Shown here one piece after another: positions 16,865 through 24,125 of a stretch of DNA of 41,320 bases. Both the position numbers and the translations under genes were made by a program. The notes below the pieces were generated by a model, which made no database searches, was not told the origin of the DNA, and saw nothing but the letters and a program-made list of their open reading frames with translations. Positions within the stretch are counted from its first letter, which is position 1, and the number at the start of each line of letters is the position of its first letter. The DNA is from Solitalea koreensis (GTDB taxonomy: Bacteria; Bacteroidota; Bacteroidia; Sphingobacteriales; Sphingobacteriaceae): assembly GCF_900182575.1 (NCBI RefSeq), contig NZ_FXSZ01000015.1, forward strand, positions 1 to 41,320, read 5' to 3'.

Positions 16865-17434
16865 ATGAAAAAACTTGTTTTATTTATGCACACCACCTTA
16901 GATGGTTTTGTTGCAGGCCCTAAGGGCGAAATGGACTGGATTAAGATTGATGATGAAATGTTTGACTATGCTGGTAAACGAACAAATGAGGCAGATACCG
17001 CATTGTACGGACGCATAACTTATCAAATGATGGAAAGTTATTGGCCAGCAGCAGGAGAACAATCTAATGCAACTAAGCATGATATTGAACATTCCCAATG
17101 GTACAACAAGGTTGAGAAAGTAATTGTATCCAAAACAATGATAGATGCAGAGTTGAATAATATTACGGTTATTAGCAATGATATTGAAGATAAGATAGCT
17201 CAGCTAAAAAAGAACGATGGAAAAGACATTTTAATGTTTGGTAGCCCATCTGTTGCTCATGCCTTAATGCGGGGAAATTTAATTGACGATTATTGGTTAT
17301 TTGTAAATCCGATTATACTTGGAGAAGGTATTTCTTTGTTCAAGGGAGTAAAAGAAAAAATACAACTGAAATTGGAATCGAGTATGGTGTTTCCAAGTGG
17401 CGTTGTTTGTCTTCATTACCAGAAAAATGAGTAA
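16865..17434 (+). CDS. Dihydrofolate reductase / RibD C-terminal family protein
   Basis: A 189-residue protein of the DHFR-like fold shared with the reductase part of RibD. The opening KKLVLFMHTTLDGFVAGPKG (residues 2-21), the RITYQMMESYWPAA motif (about 51-64) and the end segment LIDDYWLFVNPIILGEGISLF (about 139-159) are typical of the stand-alone family found widely in Bacteroidota. NADPH binding is expected from the fold, but the true substrate of these stand-alone proteins is generally unknown; it need not be dihydrofolate. No riboflavin or folate genes are nearby. It is preceded by the MITE-like remnant, which might supply its upstream region. Confidence 0.85.
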   Translation: MKKLVLFMHTTLDGFVAGPKGEMDWIKIDDEMFDYAGKRTNEADTALYGRITYQMMESYWPAAGEQSNATKHDIEHSQWYNKVEKVIVSKTMIDAELNNITVISNDIEDKIAQLKKNDGKDILMFGSPSVAHALMRGNLIDDYWLFVNPIILGEGISLFKGVKEKIQLKLESSMVFPSGVVCLHYQKNE

Positions 17435-17539
17435 GTAACAAAGTTGTTTCTGTGTTTTATAATAAGTGCAAAATATTAATTTAGTGTTTCAACTCCTATG
17501 TCAAGGTTAACAGAATTCAACTTAAACAATAAAATAATA

Positions 17540-17899
17540 ATGAAAAAGAGTTTACTGATTTTAAGTGCAATTGCGTTGGTGGCTTGCGGCACTTCTAAAG
17601 TTTCAACAAATAGTATTAATGCAGATGTGGCCAGGGGAGCATTGAAATATCCAGGCTATACTGCTGCTGAGTTTACTGCCGGTAAAACAGCAAATGAAAA
17701 CTATTGTGGCAGTTGCCACGCGTTAAAAAGTGCTTCTTCAAAAACTGAAGCACAATGGAACACTATCGTGCCAAATATGGTGAAAAGAGCGAACCGTAAA
17801 GCGGGGGGTGTAGCAATTGATGCAAAAACTCAAGAGTCAATTTTGAAATATTTGGTTACCATGAGTTCAGTTCCTGCAACTATGTCAAAAGCTAATTGA
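17540..17899 (+). CDS. Small c-type cytochrome lipoprotein
   Basis: A 119-residue lipoprotein with one haem c site. The signal MKKSLLILSAIALVAC ends in a lipobox with Cys16. The haem motif is CGSCH (C56, C59, H60), after a segment typical of small cytochromes (KYPGYTAAEFTAGKTANENY). A methionine in NMVKRANRK or in the end segment YLVTMSS could be the sixth iron ligand. It should be anchored in the envelope and carry electrons to or from a membrane oxidase, but no oxidase gene is near. An in-frame ATG at 17498 would put 14 extra residues before the lipoprotein signal, so 17540 is preferred. A terminator follows closely. Confidence 0.82.
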   Translation: MKKSLLILSAIALVACGTSKVSTNSINADVARGALKYPGYTAAEFTAGKTANENYCGSCHALKSASSKTEAQWNTIVPNMVKRANRKAGGVAIDAKTQESILKYLVTMSSVPATMSKAN

Positions 17900-17921
17900 A
17901 TAAATATAGTTGATAGATATA

Positions 17922-17955
17922 AAAAAACGCCCTGCTTTTCAGCAAGGCGTTTTTT
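17922..17955. terminator. Terminator shared by convergent genes
   Basis: AAAAAACGCCCTGCT (17922-17936) pairs with AGCAAGGCGTTTTTT (17941-17955), 14 of 15 positions, with a TTTC loop. A-rich and T-rich arms make it work on both strands: for the cytochrome gene and for the minus-strand mutase gene ending at 18001. Confidence 0.9.
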
Positions 17956-18000
17956 ATATCAGATCGTATATCGCAATACACCTATCTCAATTCTAAAAAA

Positions 18001-21000
18001 TTACATATTCCTACGGTACTGGCCACCTACTTTGTAAAGCGCATTCGAGATTTGTCCTAGTGAGCAGTACTTGGTTACATCCATCAGTTTAGTAAAGATA
18101 TTTTCATTATGGATAGCAGCTTGTTGCAGTTCTTTCAATAAGCGTTCGGCTTTATCTTCATTACGTTTCTGGAACGCATGAACCGTTGAGATTTGATATT
18201 GCTTCTCATCTTCAGTCGCACGAATTACTTCAGAAGGTACAACCGTTGGTGAACCTTTACTGTTTAAGAACGTATTCACACCAATAATTGGGTAATCACC
18301 GTTATGTTTCAAGGTTTCGTAGTACAATGATTCTTCCTGAATCTTACTGCGTTGATACATGGTTTCCATTGCACCTAACACACCACCACGATCATTGATA
18401 CGCTTAAATTCAGTTAATACTGCTTCTTCTACTAAGTCTGTTAACTCTTCGATGATGAATGAACCCTGTAAAGGATTTTCATTTTTCGCCAGACCCAACT
18501 CACGGTTAATGATTAACTGAATAGCCATTGCACGACGAACCGATTCTTCGGTAGGAGTGGTGATGGCTTCGTCATAAGCATTGGTATGCAGTGAATTACA
18601 GTTGTCGTAAATGGCATACAAAGCTTGCAATGTAGTTCGGATATCGTTGAAATCGATTTCCTGTGCATGCAATGAGCGACCCGATGTTTGGATATGATAT
18701 TTTAGTTTCTGAGAACGATCATTTCCTTTGTACTTATTTTTGATCGCTTTTGCCCAGATTCTTCTGGCCACACGTCCGATTACTGAATACTCGGGATCGA
18801 TACCATTGGAGAAGAAGAACGATAAGTTCGGTGCGAAATCATCAATGTTCATTCCGCGGCTTAGGTAGTATTCAACAAAAGTAAACCCATTAGCGAGCGT
18901 AAAGGCCAATTGTGAAATTGGGTTAGCTCCGGCTTCAGCTATGTGATAGCCCGAAATAGATACCGAATAGAAATTACGAACCTTCTCCGAGATAAAATAC
19001 TGCTGAATATCGCCCATCATTCTAAGTGCAAATTCAGTAGAGAAAATACAGGTGTTTTGAGCCTGATCTTCTTTTAAAATATCGGCTTGAACGGTACCTC
19101 GAACGGTTGATACAGCATGTGCTCTGATTTTCTCATACACATCGGCAGGTAAAACCTCATCGCCGGTAACGCCCAAAAGCATCAAGCCTAATCCGTTGTT
19201 ACCTTCCGGAAGATCGCCGTTGTAAGTAGGGCGTTCAACACCTTTTTGCTTATAAATCTCTTCGATTTTAGCTTTTACCTCTTTCACCATTCCGTGATGA
19301 TGAATGTACTTTTCGCATTGCTGATCAATGGCTGCATTCATGAAAAAGCCCAACAACATCGGTGCGGGTCCGTTAATAGTCATTGAAACCGAGGTTGAAG
19401 AATTGCAGAGATCGAAGCCTGAATACAGTTTTTTGCAATCATCAAGCGTGGCAATTGATACACCTGAGTTTCCGATTTTGCCGTAAATGTCAGGACGAAT
19501 ATGCGGATCTTCACCGTATAAAGTCACAGAGTCAAACGCGGTCGATAAACGATGCGCAGGCTGACCCAATGAAACATAGTGGAAACGTTTGTTGGTCCGC
19601 TCCGGTCCCCCTTCACCGGCAAACATACGGGTAGGATCTTCCCCTTCACGTTTAAGCGGAAACACTCCGGCGGCGTAAGGGAATTCACCTGGCAGGTTTT
19701 CAGTTAATAACCAGCGAAGAATATCGCCCCAAGCTTCATATTTAGGTAAAGCAATTTTAGGGATTTTTAATTTCGAGAGCGATTCATAGTACAGTGATTG
19801 CTTAATCTCTTTGTCACGCACTTTGTACACAAAGAAATCTTCTTTGAACTTGCGAACGGTTTCAGGCCATTCACGCAATAAGCGTTTACATTCACCAGCA
19901 AGATCTTCTTCTAGTTTGGTGTAAAGGACTTTTAATTGTTCAACGGTTGATTCATTGCCTGTGTTTTGTTCAAGCAGATCAATGGTACCCTTTAATTGGA
20001 ACATTTTCTGAGCGATGTCGCATTGTTTGTTCACCCATTGATTATACTCCTGGCTGGCTTCAACAATTTCGGCCAGGTAACGGGTACGATCAGGAGGAAT
20101 AATGAATACCTTTTCTGACACCTCTGGAGTAAGTTCATAGTGAGCCTGAAAATCAATACCGGTTTTTTCTTTGATTTTGCTCATCAGGGCTACGAACAAA
20201 TTGTTCATTCCAGGGTCGTTGAACTGTGATGCAATGGTGCCGTAAATAGGCAGGTTGTCATCAGCTGCCTCCCAAAGGTTATGGTTGCGTTTGTATTGTT
20301 TCTTTACATCACGAACCGCATCCAAAGCGCCACGTTTATCGAATTTGTTGATCGCTACTAAGTCGGCGAAATCGAGCATATCGATTTTTTCCAACTGGGT
20401 AGCTGCACCAAACTCAGGAGTCATTACATATAATGAAACATCACAATGTTCAGTGATTTCAGTATCTGATTGTCCGATACCCGAAGTTTCAACAATGATC
20501 AAATCATAGGCAGCTGCTTTGCAGATATCAACCGCTTCTTGTACATATTTTGATAGCGCCAGATTAGCCTGACGAGTTGCCAATGAACGCATGTAAACGC
20601 GAGGATCATTGATGGCGTTCATACGGATACGGTCGCCAAGCAAAGCTCCACCGGTTTTACGTTTCGATGGGTCGACCGAAATAATGGCGATGGTTTTATC
20701 CGTCTCCAATAGATAGCGACGAACTAATTCATCTACTAACGATGATTTACCCGCGCCACCTGTTCCAGTGATCCCTAAAACAGGAATTTTTTTATCTGAG
20801 ATTAATTTTTTTACTTCTTTCAGAAACTGTTCAGCTTCTTCAGGGAAGTTTTCGGCAACGGAAATGGCATTGGCAATTTTGGTTGCTTCTTTAATTTTTA
20901 TTCCTTTTAATTCACCGTTTACATTTGTTTTTACCGGAAAATCACATTCTTTCATTAAAAAGTTGATCATGCCTTGCAAGCCCATCGTGCGGCCATCATC

Positions 21001-21372
21001 CGGAGAAAAAATACGATTGATACCATATTGATGTAATTCCTCGATTTCTTCAGGAAGAATTACACCACCGCCACCGCCGAATACTTTAATGTGTGATGCT
21101 CCACGTTCGTTGAGTAAATCACGCATGTATTTAAAATATTCCACATGGCCTCCTTGGTAGCTGGTCATGGCAATACCTTGAACGTCTTCTTGAATAGCAC
21201 AATTTACCACCTCATCAACCGAACGGTTGTGGCCAAGGTGAATCACTTCAGCGCCTGATGACTGAAGAATACGACGCATGATATTAATCGAGGCATCATG
21301 TCCATCAAACAACGCTGCTGCTGTAACAAAACGGATCTTGTTTTTAGGTTTATAAACTTCTACGGGATTCAT
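18001..21372 (-). CDS. icmF: Fused coenzyme-B12 acyl-CoA mutase, isobutyryl-CoA mutase type (IcmF)
   Basis: A 1123-residue fusion that moves a carbon-skeleton group within an acyl-CoA using adenosylcobalamin. Order: B12-binding domain (about 12-145, H25 in DGHD), a MeaB/ArgK-like G-protein chaperone domain (about 195-415, P-loop GTGGAGKSS at 203-211, NKFD at 342-345), a helical linker, then the mutase barrel (about 550-1123). The substrate-deciding residues are F571 (GVFPLKRE) and Q772 (QAQNTCIF), the pair known for isobutyryl-CoA mutase; methylmalonyl-CoA mutase has Tyr and Arg there. Other annotation pipelines may still call it methylmalonyl-CoA mutase. It likely interconverts isobutyryl- and n-butyryl-CoA in valine or short-chain fatty acid breakdown. 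No cobalamin riboswitch is seen upstream. Confidence 0.93.
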   Translation of the reverse strand: MNPVEVYKPKNKIRFVTAAALFDGHDASINIMRRILQSSGAEVIHLGHNRSVDEVVNCAIQEDVQGIAMTSYQGGHVEYFKYMRDLLNERGASHIKVFGGGGGVILPEEIEELHQYGINRIFSPDDGRTMGLQGMINFLMKECDFPVKTNVNGELKGIKIKEATKIANAISVAENFPEEAEQFLKEVKKLISDKKIPVLGITGTGGAGKSSLVDELVRRYLLETDKTIAIISVDPSKRKTGGALLGDRIRMNAINDPRVYMRSLATRQANLALSKYVQEAVDICKAAAYDLIIVETSGIGQSDTEITEHCDVSLYVMTPEFGAATQLEKIDMLDFADLVAINKFDKRGALDAVRDVKKQYKRNHNLWEAADDNLPIYGTIASQFNDPGMNNLFVALMSKIKEKTGIDFQAHYELTPEVSEKVFIIPPDRTRYLAEIVEASQEYNQWVNKQCDIAQKMFQLKGTIDLLEQNTGNESTVEQLKVLYTKLEEDLAGECKRLLREWPETVRKFKEDFFVYKVRDKEIKQSLYYESLSKLKIPKIALPKYEAWGDILRWLLTENLPGEFPYAAGVFPLKREGEDPTRMFAGEGGPERTNKRFHYVSLGQPAHRLSTAFDSVTLYGEDPHIRPDIYGKIGNSGVSIATLDDCKKLYSGFDLCNSSTSVSMTINGPAPMLLGFFMNAAIDQQCEKYIHHHGMVKEVKAKIEEIYKQKGVERPTYNGDLPEGNNGLGLMLLGVTGDEVLPADVYEKIRAHAVSTVRGTVQADILKEDQAQNTCIFSTEFALRMMGDIQQYFISEKVRNFYSVSISGYHIAEAGANPISQLAFTLANGFTFVEYYLSRGMNIDDFAPNLSFFFSNGIDPEYSVIGRVARRIWAKAIKNKYKGNDRSQKLKYHIQTSGRSLHAQEIDFNDIRTTLQALYAIYDNCNSLHTNAYDEAITTPTEESVRRAMAIQLIINRELGLAKNENPLQGSFIIEELTDLVEEAVLTEFKRINDRGGVLGAMETMYQRSKIQEESLYYETLKHNGDYPIIGVNTFLNSKGSPTVVPSEVIRATEDEKQYQISTVHAFQKRNEDKAERLLKELQQAAIHNENIFTKLMDVTKYCSLGQISNALYKVGGQYRRNM

Positions 21373-21394
21373 TACTGGTTCTATTGATCGCGAG

Positions 21395-21402
21395 CAAATT
21401 TA
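21395..21402 (-). promoter_or_regulatory. Candidate -7 box for icmF
   Basis: Minus-strand TAAATTTG matches TAnnTTTG, 22 bases before the icmF ATG. No TTG at the usual -33 spacing. The 21-bp repeat array begins about 35 bases further upstream, close to where regulators would act. Confidence 0.4.
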
Positions 21403-21437
21403 GGTATTTTTTGCTTGTAGATAGTGGTGATTTGAAA

Positions 21438-21713
21438 CCTAATGAATTAGGGCATGAGCCTAAAGAATTAGCATTGGAGCCTAATGCATTAGGTCATAAA
21501 TACCTAAGGAATTAGCTTTGGATCGTAATGTGTTAAGTCGGGAGCCTAAAGAGTTTGCTCAGGAACCTAATGCATTAACTTTGGAGCCTAATCTTTTTGG
21601 TCGTGAACCTAAATTTTAACCCACGTACTCTAAAATTTTAACCTCAGTGCTCTAAAATTTACCCTATGTGCCCTAAAATTTTAGCCTCAGTACCTAAAAT
21701 GTTGGCCTCTTGT
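21438..21713. repeat. Array of thirteen 21-bp imperfect tandem units
   Basis: Units begin at 21438, 21459, 21480, 21503, 21524, 21545, 21566, 21587, 21608, 21629, 21651, 21672 and 21693: ten of twelve spacings are exactly 21, the others 23 and 22. The first eight follow roughly CCTAATGcATTAG-xxTTGGAG; the best unit, CCTAATGCATTAGG, is a perfect palindrome. The last five drift to CCTAAAATTTTAACCTCAGTG. Stops (TAA, TAG) occur in nearly every unit, so it does not code for a repeat protein. There are no unique spacers, so it is not CRISPR. The 21-bp period equals two turns of the helix. Confidence 0.88.
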
Positions 21714-21884
21714 TAATTTCTCTAATTGAAAAAATGGAAACGGATTTCGCCAGCGGGAAGTTTATCACCTATACAGAGCGTACATTAAGTACTGGAGGGA
21801 TCAATAACTGATGCGATAGCATTTAATAATTACCGCGAAGGGCTTCATTTAGGCTTAATGATGAACATTAGGAAGTTTGTTTAG
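21713..21884 (+). pseudogene. Remnant of a DinB-like gene (C-terminal part, frameshifted)
   Basis: Two reading frames join into one protein-like stretch. The first reads LISLIEKMETDFASGKF then ITYTERTLSTGG before a stop at 21809; the second, shifted by one base in GGAGGG near 21795, reads SITDAIAFNNYREGLHLG then LMMNIRKFV and a stop at 21882. The pattern YTT-type strand, then A(I/L)xFNNxxEGLHLGxxM, looks like the C-terminal helix region of DinB-family proteins from Bacteroidota. The N-terminal part is absent; the 21-bp array takes its place. The identification is by eye and could be wrong. Confidence 0.42.
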
Positions 21885-22074
21885 AAAAATCTGTTAATAA
21901 TTCTCTTAGCCAGCAAGAACTTGTTATTCTAATCCTGATTCGTTCAAAGCAATCAAATACCTGTCTTTTATAATTGATCATTCTGTTTTACTGTTGATTA
22001 TCAGTTAGTTGTAAATAATTTTCGTAACTTAAGAGATAGCTTTCTGCTATTTATACGCTCTTAAACGCTCAAGT

Positions 22075-22830
22075 ATGAATAAGCGAACCGCACTGATAAC
22101 CGGTGCTACTACCGGCATTGGTTATCAGTTTGCAAGAATTATGGCTCGTAATAAGGTTGATTTAGTTTTGGTTGGGGGCCGGGAAGAGGTGTTGCTTGAA
22201 ATTGCCATTATGCTTTACGAGCGCTACGGAACATACGTTAAATTTATTCCCCTCGATCTTACCCATCAAAATTTAGCTTTCGTTGTTTATAATGACGTTG
22301 TGAAGGATGGTATTAAGATAGATTATTTGATCAACACCGCCGGCTTTGGCGACTATGGAAATTTTCATGAGACCGATTGGCAGCGTGAAAAAGAAATGAT
22401 CAACTTAAATGTGGTGAATCTGGTTCATTTTACAAAATTGTTTCTCAGCGCAATGGTCGTAAGGGGCAAAGGCCGAATCTTAAATGTGGCTTCTACGGCG
22501 GCTTTTCAACCTGGTCCGCAATCGGCGGTTTTTCATGCCACCAAAGCATTCGTGTTATCGTTTTCAGAATCGATCGCCAATGAACTTAAAGATACGGGCG
22601 TTACGGTAACAGCGCTTTGCCCTGATCCGAGTCAGTGCGGCCTGGAGGCGATTGCTGAACAAGAGGTGAAAAAAATGTTAAGGAAAAGAAAACTGCCTAA
22701 AGATTGGGAAGTGGCCGAATTTGGTTTCCATTCCATGATTGAAGGTAAAACGGTGGCGGTAGAAGGCTTTATGAATCGCTTGTTTGTAAATGTGATGCGT
22801 TTTTTTAGAAATGAAGTACCGTCGAAGTAA
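22075..22830 (+). CDS. SDR-family protein with the catalytic Tyr replaced by Phe
   Basis: A 251-residue short-chain dehydrogenase/reductase fold. The nucleotide-binding motif TGATTGIG (9-16), the NTAG motif (87-90) and Ser140 (NVAS) are in place. The catalytic YxxxK reads FHATK, with F153 and K157; the codon is TTT, so the tyrosine that normally donates the proton is missing. The sequence PGPQSAVFHATKAFVLSFSE is otherwise typical of the YqjQ/DltE-like branch of the family. Either the enzyme is inactive and serves as a binding protein, or it uses another residue. An ordinary hydride-transfer role should not be assumed. The ATG follows an AT-rich region without a clear promoter box. Confidence 0.85.
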   Translation: MNKRTALITGATTGIGYQFARIMARNKVDLVLVGGREEVLLEIAIMLYERYGTYVKFIPLDLTHQNLAFVVYNDVVKDGIKIDYLINTAGFGDYGNFHETDWQREKEMINLNVVNLVHFTKLFLSAMVVRGKGRILNVASTAAFQPGPQSAVFHATKAFVLSFSESIANELKDTGVTVTALCPDPSQCGLEAIAEQEVKKMLRKRKLPKDWEVAEFGFHSMIEGKTVAVEGFMNRLFVNVMRFFRNEVPSK

Positions 22831-22905
22831 ATGATAGAATGATGGAAAGAAAGAATGAAAGAGTGATAGAATGTGGGAATTAGGATAGACGATGGGAAAT
22901 GGAAC
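22829..22905. repeat. Purine-rich low-complexity stretch
   Basis: Just after the SDR stop codon the plus strand is almost all A and G with scattered T, and GATAGAATG occurs twice (22833-22841 and 22865-22873). It looks like slippage-prone simple sequence. There is no hairpin terminator here. Confidence 0.45.
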
Positions 22906-22967
22906 CTCAATATTTCCTCATAAACATGTAACTTGCATCCCGCCAATCCAAACTTATTACTTAAAAC

Positions 22968-22997
22968 TTACCACTTTAAACTAATATTGTACCTTTG
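22968..22997 (+). promoter_or_regulatory. Promoter of the radical SAM gene
   Basis: TACCTTTG (22990-22997) is a full match to the Bacteroidota -7 box TAnnTTTG. At 19 bases upstream the -33 position reads TTA instead of TTG. The -7 box ends 7 bases before the ATG at 23005, so the message has almost no leader. Confidence 0.6.
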
Positions 22998-23004
22998 CGG
23001 TTCT

Positions 23005-23961
23005 ATGTCAGTGACTTCAAATTTTAAAACATATAATAATTACGGCCCGTGGTTGCGTGAAAAGTACAACGGACAACGAGTGTTCAAGGTGATTGTGGAC
23101 GGTGGTTTTACTTGTCCAAATCGTGATGGAAGTAAGGGTTACGGAGGCTGTACGTATTGTAATGTTGATTCCTTTACGCCACAACTAGCGCGCGAAATGC
23201 CAACCATTCGTGAGCAGGTGCTTGAAAGCATGGCGCGCACACGTAAAATGTACAAAGCCGATAAATTCATCATTTATTTCCAGCCTAATACCAATACCTA
23301 TGCTCCGACTCATTATCTGAAAATGATGTATGACGAGGCTTTGTCTTATAATACTGAAGATATTGTTGGTTTATCCATTGGTACGCGTGCCGACTGTTTA
23401 GATGCCGAAAAGATCGCGCTTATTGAAAGCTATTCCGATCGTTTCGATGTGGATTTGGAGATCGGTATGGAATCAATTTATGAAGATACATTAGCTCAGT
23501 TAAACAGAGGATGTAGCCATGCTGAATTGGTAAAAGTATTGACGGAAACAAAGGATGCCAAATTCGATCTTTGCGTACATTCTATCTTTGGCCTTCCGGG
23601 CGAAACTACTGAAATGATGCTGGCGTATGCCGATGAGATCAATCGTTTTCCGCAAATCAAATTTGTGAAACTTCATCATTTATACATTGTTGAAGGTTCA
23701 ATAATGGGCGTGAAATACAAACGTGAGCCGTTTAAACTATTTACTATTGATGAATACGCAGAGTTCCTTTGTCTGTTTTTACCACGTCTTCGTCCTGATA
23801 TTGTAGTTCAGCGTTTGTTTGGTATTTCTGATCAGGAATTGTTAATCGCACCAAATTGGGGAATGAAGAAAAGTGAGATTCAAAGTTATTTTGAAAATTA
23901 TCTGGAACGTAAGGGTGTTAAACAAGGTTCGGCCTATCATCCCGAATTGACGCTTGCTTAA
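23005..23961 (+). CDS. TIGR01212-family radical SAM protein (YhcC-like)
   Basis: A 318-residue radical SAM protein. The iron-sulphur cluster cysteines are C37, C49 and C52 in GGFTCPNRDG...GGCTYC, the wide spacing (C-x11-C-x2-C) that marks the TIGR01212/YhcC group. The rest follows a radical SAM barrel, with LSIGTRADCL (about 129-138), DVDLEIGMES (about 152-161) and HSIFGLPGETTEMM (about 190-203). The exact reaction of the group is not established; a role in RNA or small-molecule modification has been suggested. An upstream in-frame ATG at 22933 is rejected because a good promoter box lies between it and 23005, and the family begins near the SVTSNFKTYNNYGPWLR segment. Confidence 0.9.
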   Translation: MSVTSNFKTYNNYGPWLREKYNGQRVFKVIVDGGFTCPNRDGSKGYGGCTYCNVDSFTPQLAREMPTIREQVLESMARTRKMYKADKFIIYFQPNTNTYAPTHYLKMMYDEALSYNTEDIVGLSIGTRADCLDAEKIALIESYSDRFDVDLEIGMESIYEDTLAQLNRGCSHAELVKVLTETKDAKFDLCVHSIFGLPGETTEMMLAYADEINRFPQIKFVKLHHLYIVEGSIMGVKYKREPFKLFTIDEYAEFLCLFLPRLRPDIVVQRLFGISDQELLIAPNWGMKKSEIQSYFENYLERKGVKQGSAYHPELTLA

Positions 23962-24125
23962 AATTTTTCATAGCCAAATATGCACAAGGAAATGACATCG
24001 TGTTGTTTCCTTTTTTCTTAATGTCAAACTAAACCTGACAAAATTTCATTCTGTTTTCATTTGGTATGTTCCTTGATAAACAGCATAAAATATTTGTTCA
24101 TTCGTAATAACTTAATATTCATTAT

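Noticed and set aside
21373..21437. Cobalamin riboswitch upstream of the B12 mutase
   Set aside because: The space between start codon and array is only about 65 bases and lacks the conserved B12-box sequence.
21438..21713. CRISPR array
   Set aside because: Units are directly adjacent with no unique spacers, period 21 bp, and no cas genes are near.
21438..21713. Coding region for a seven-residue repeat protein (21 = 3 x 7)
   Set aside because: TAA and TAG recur within the units on both strands, so no frame stays open.
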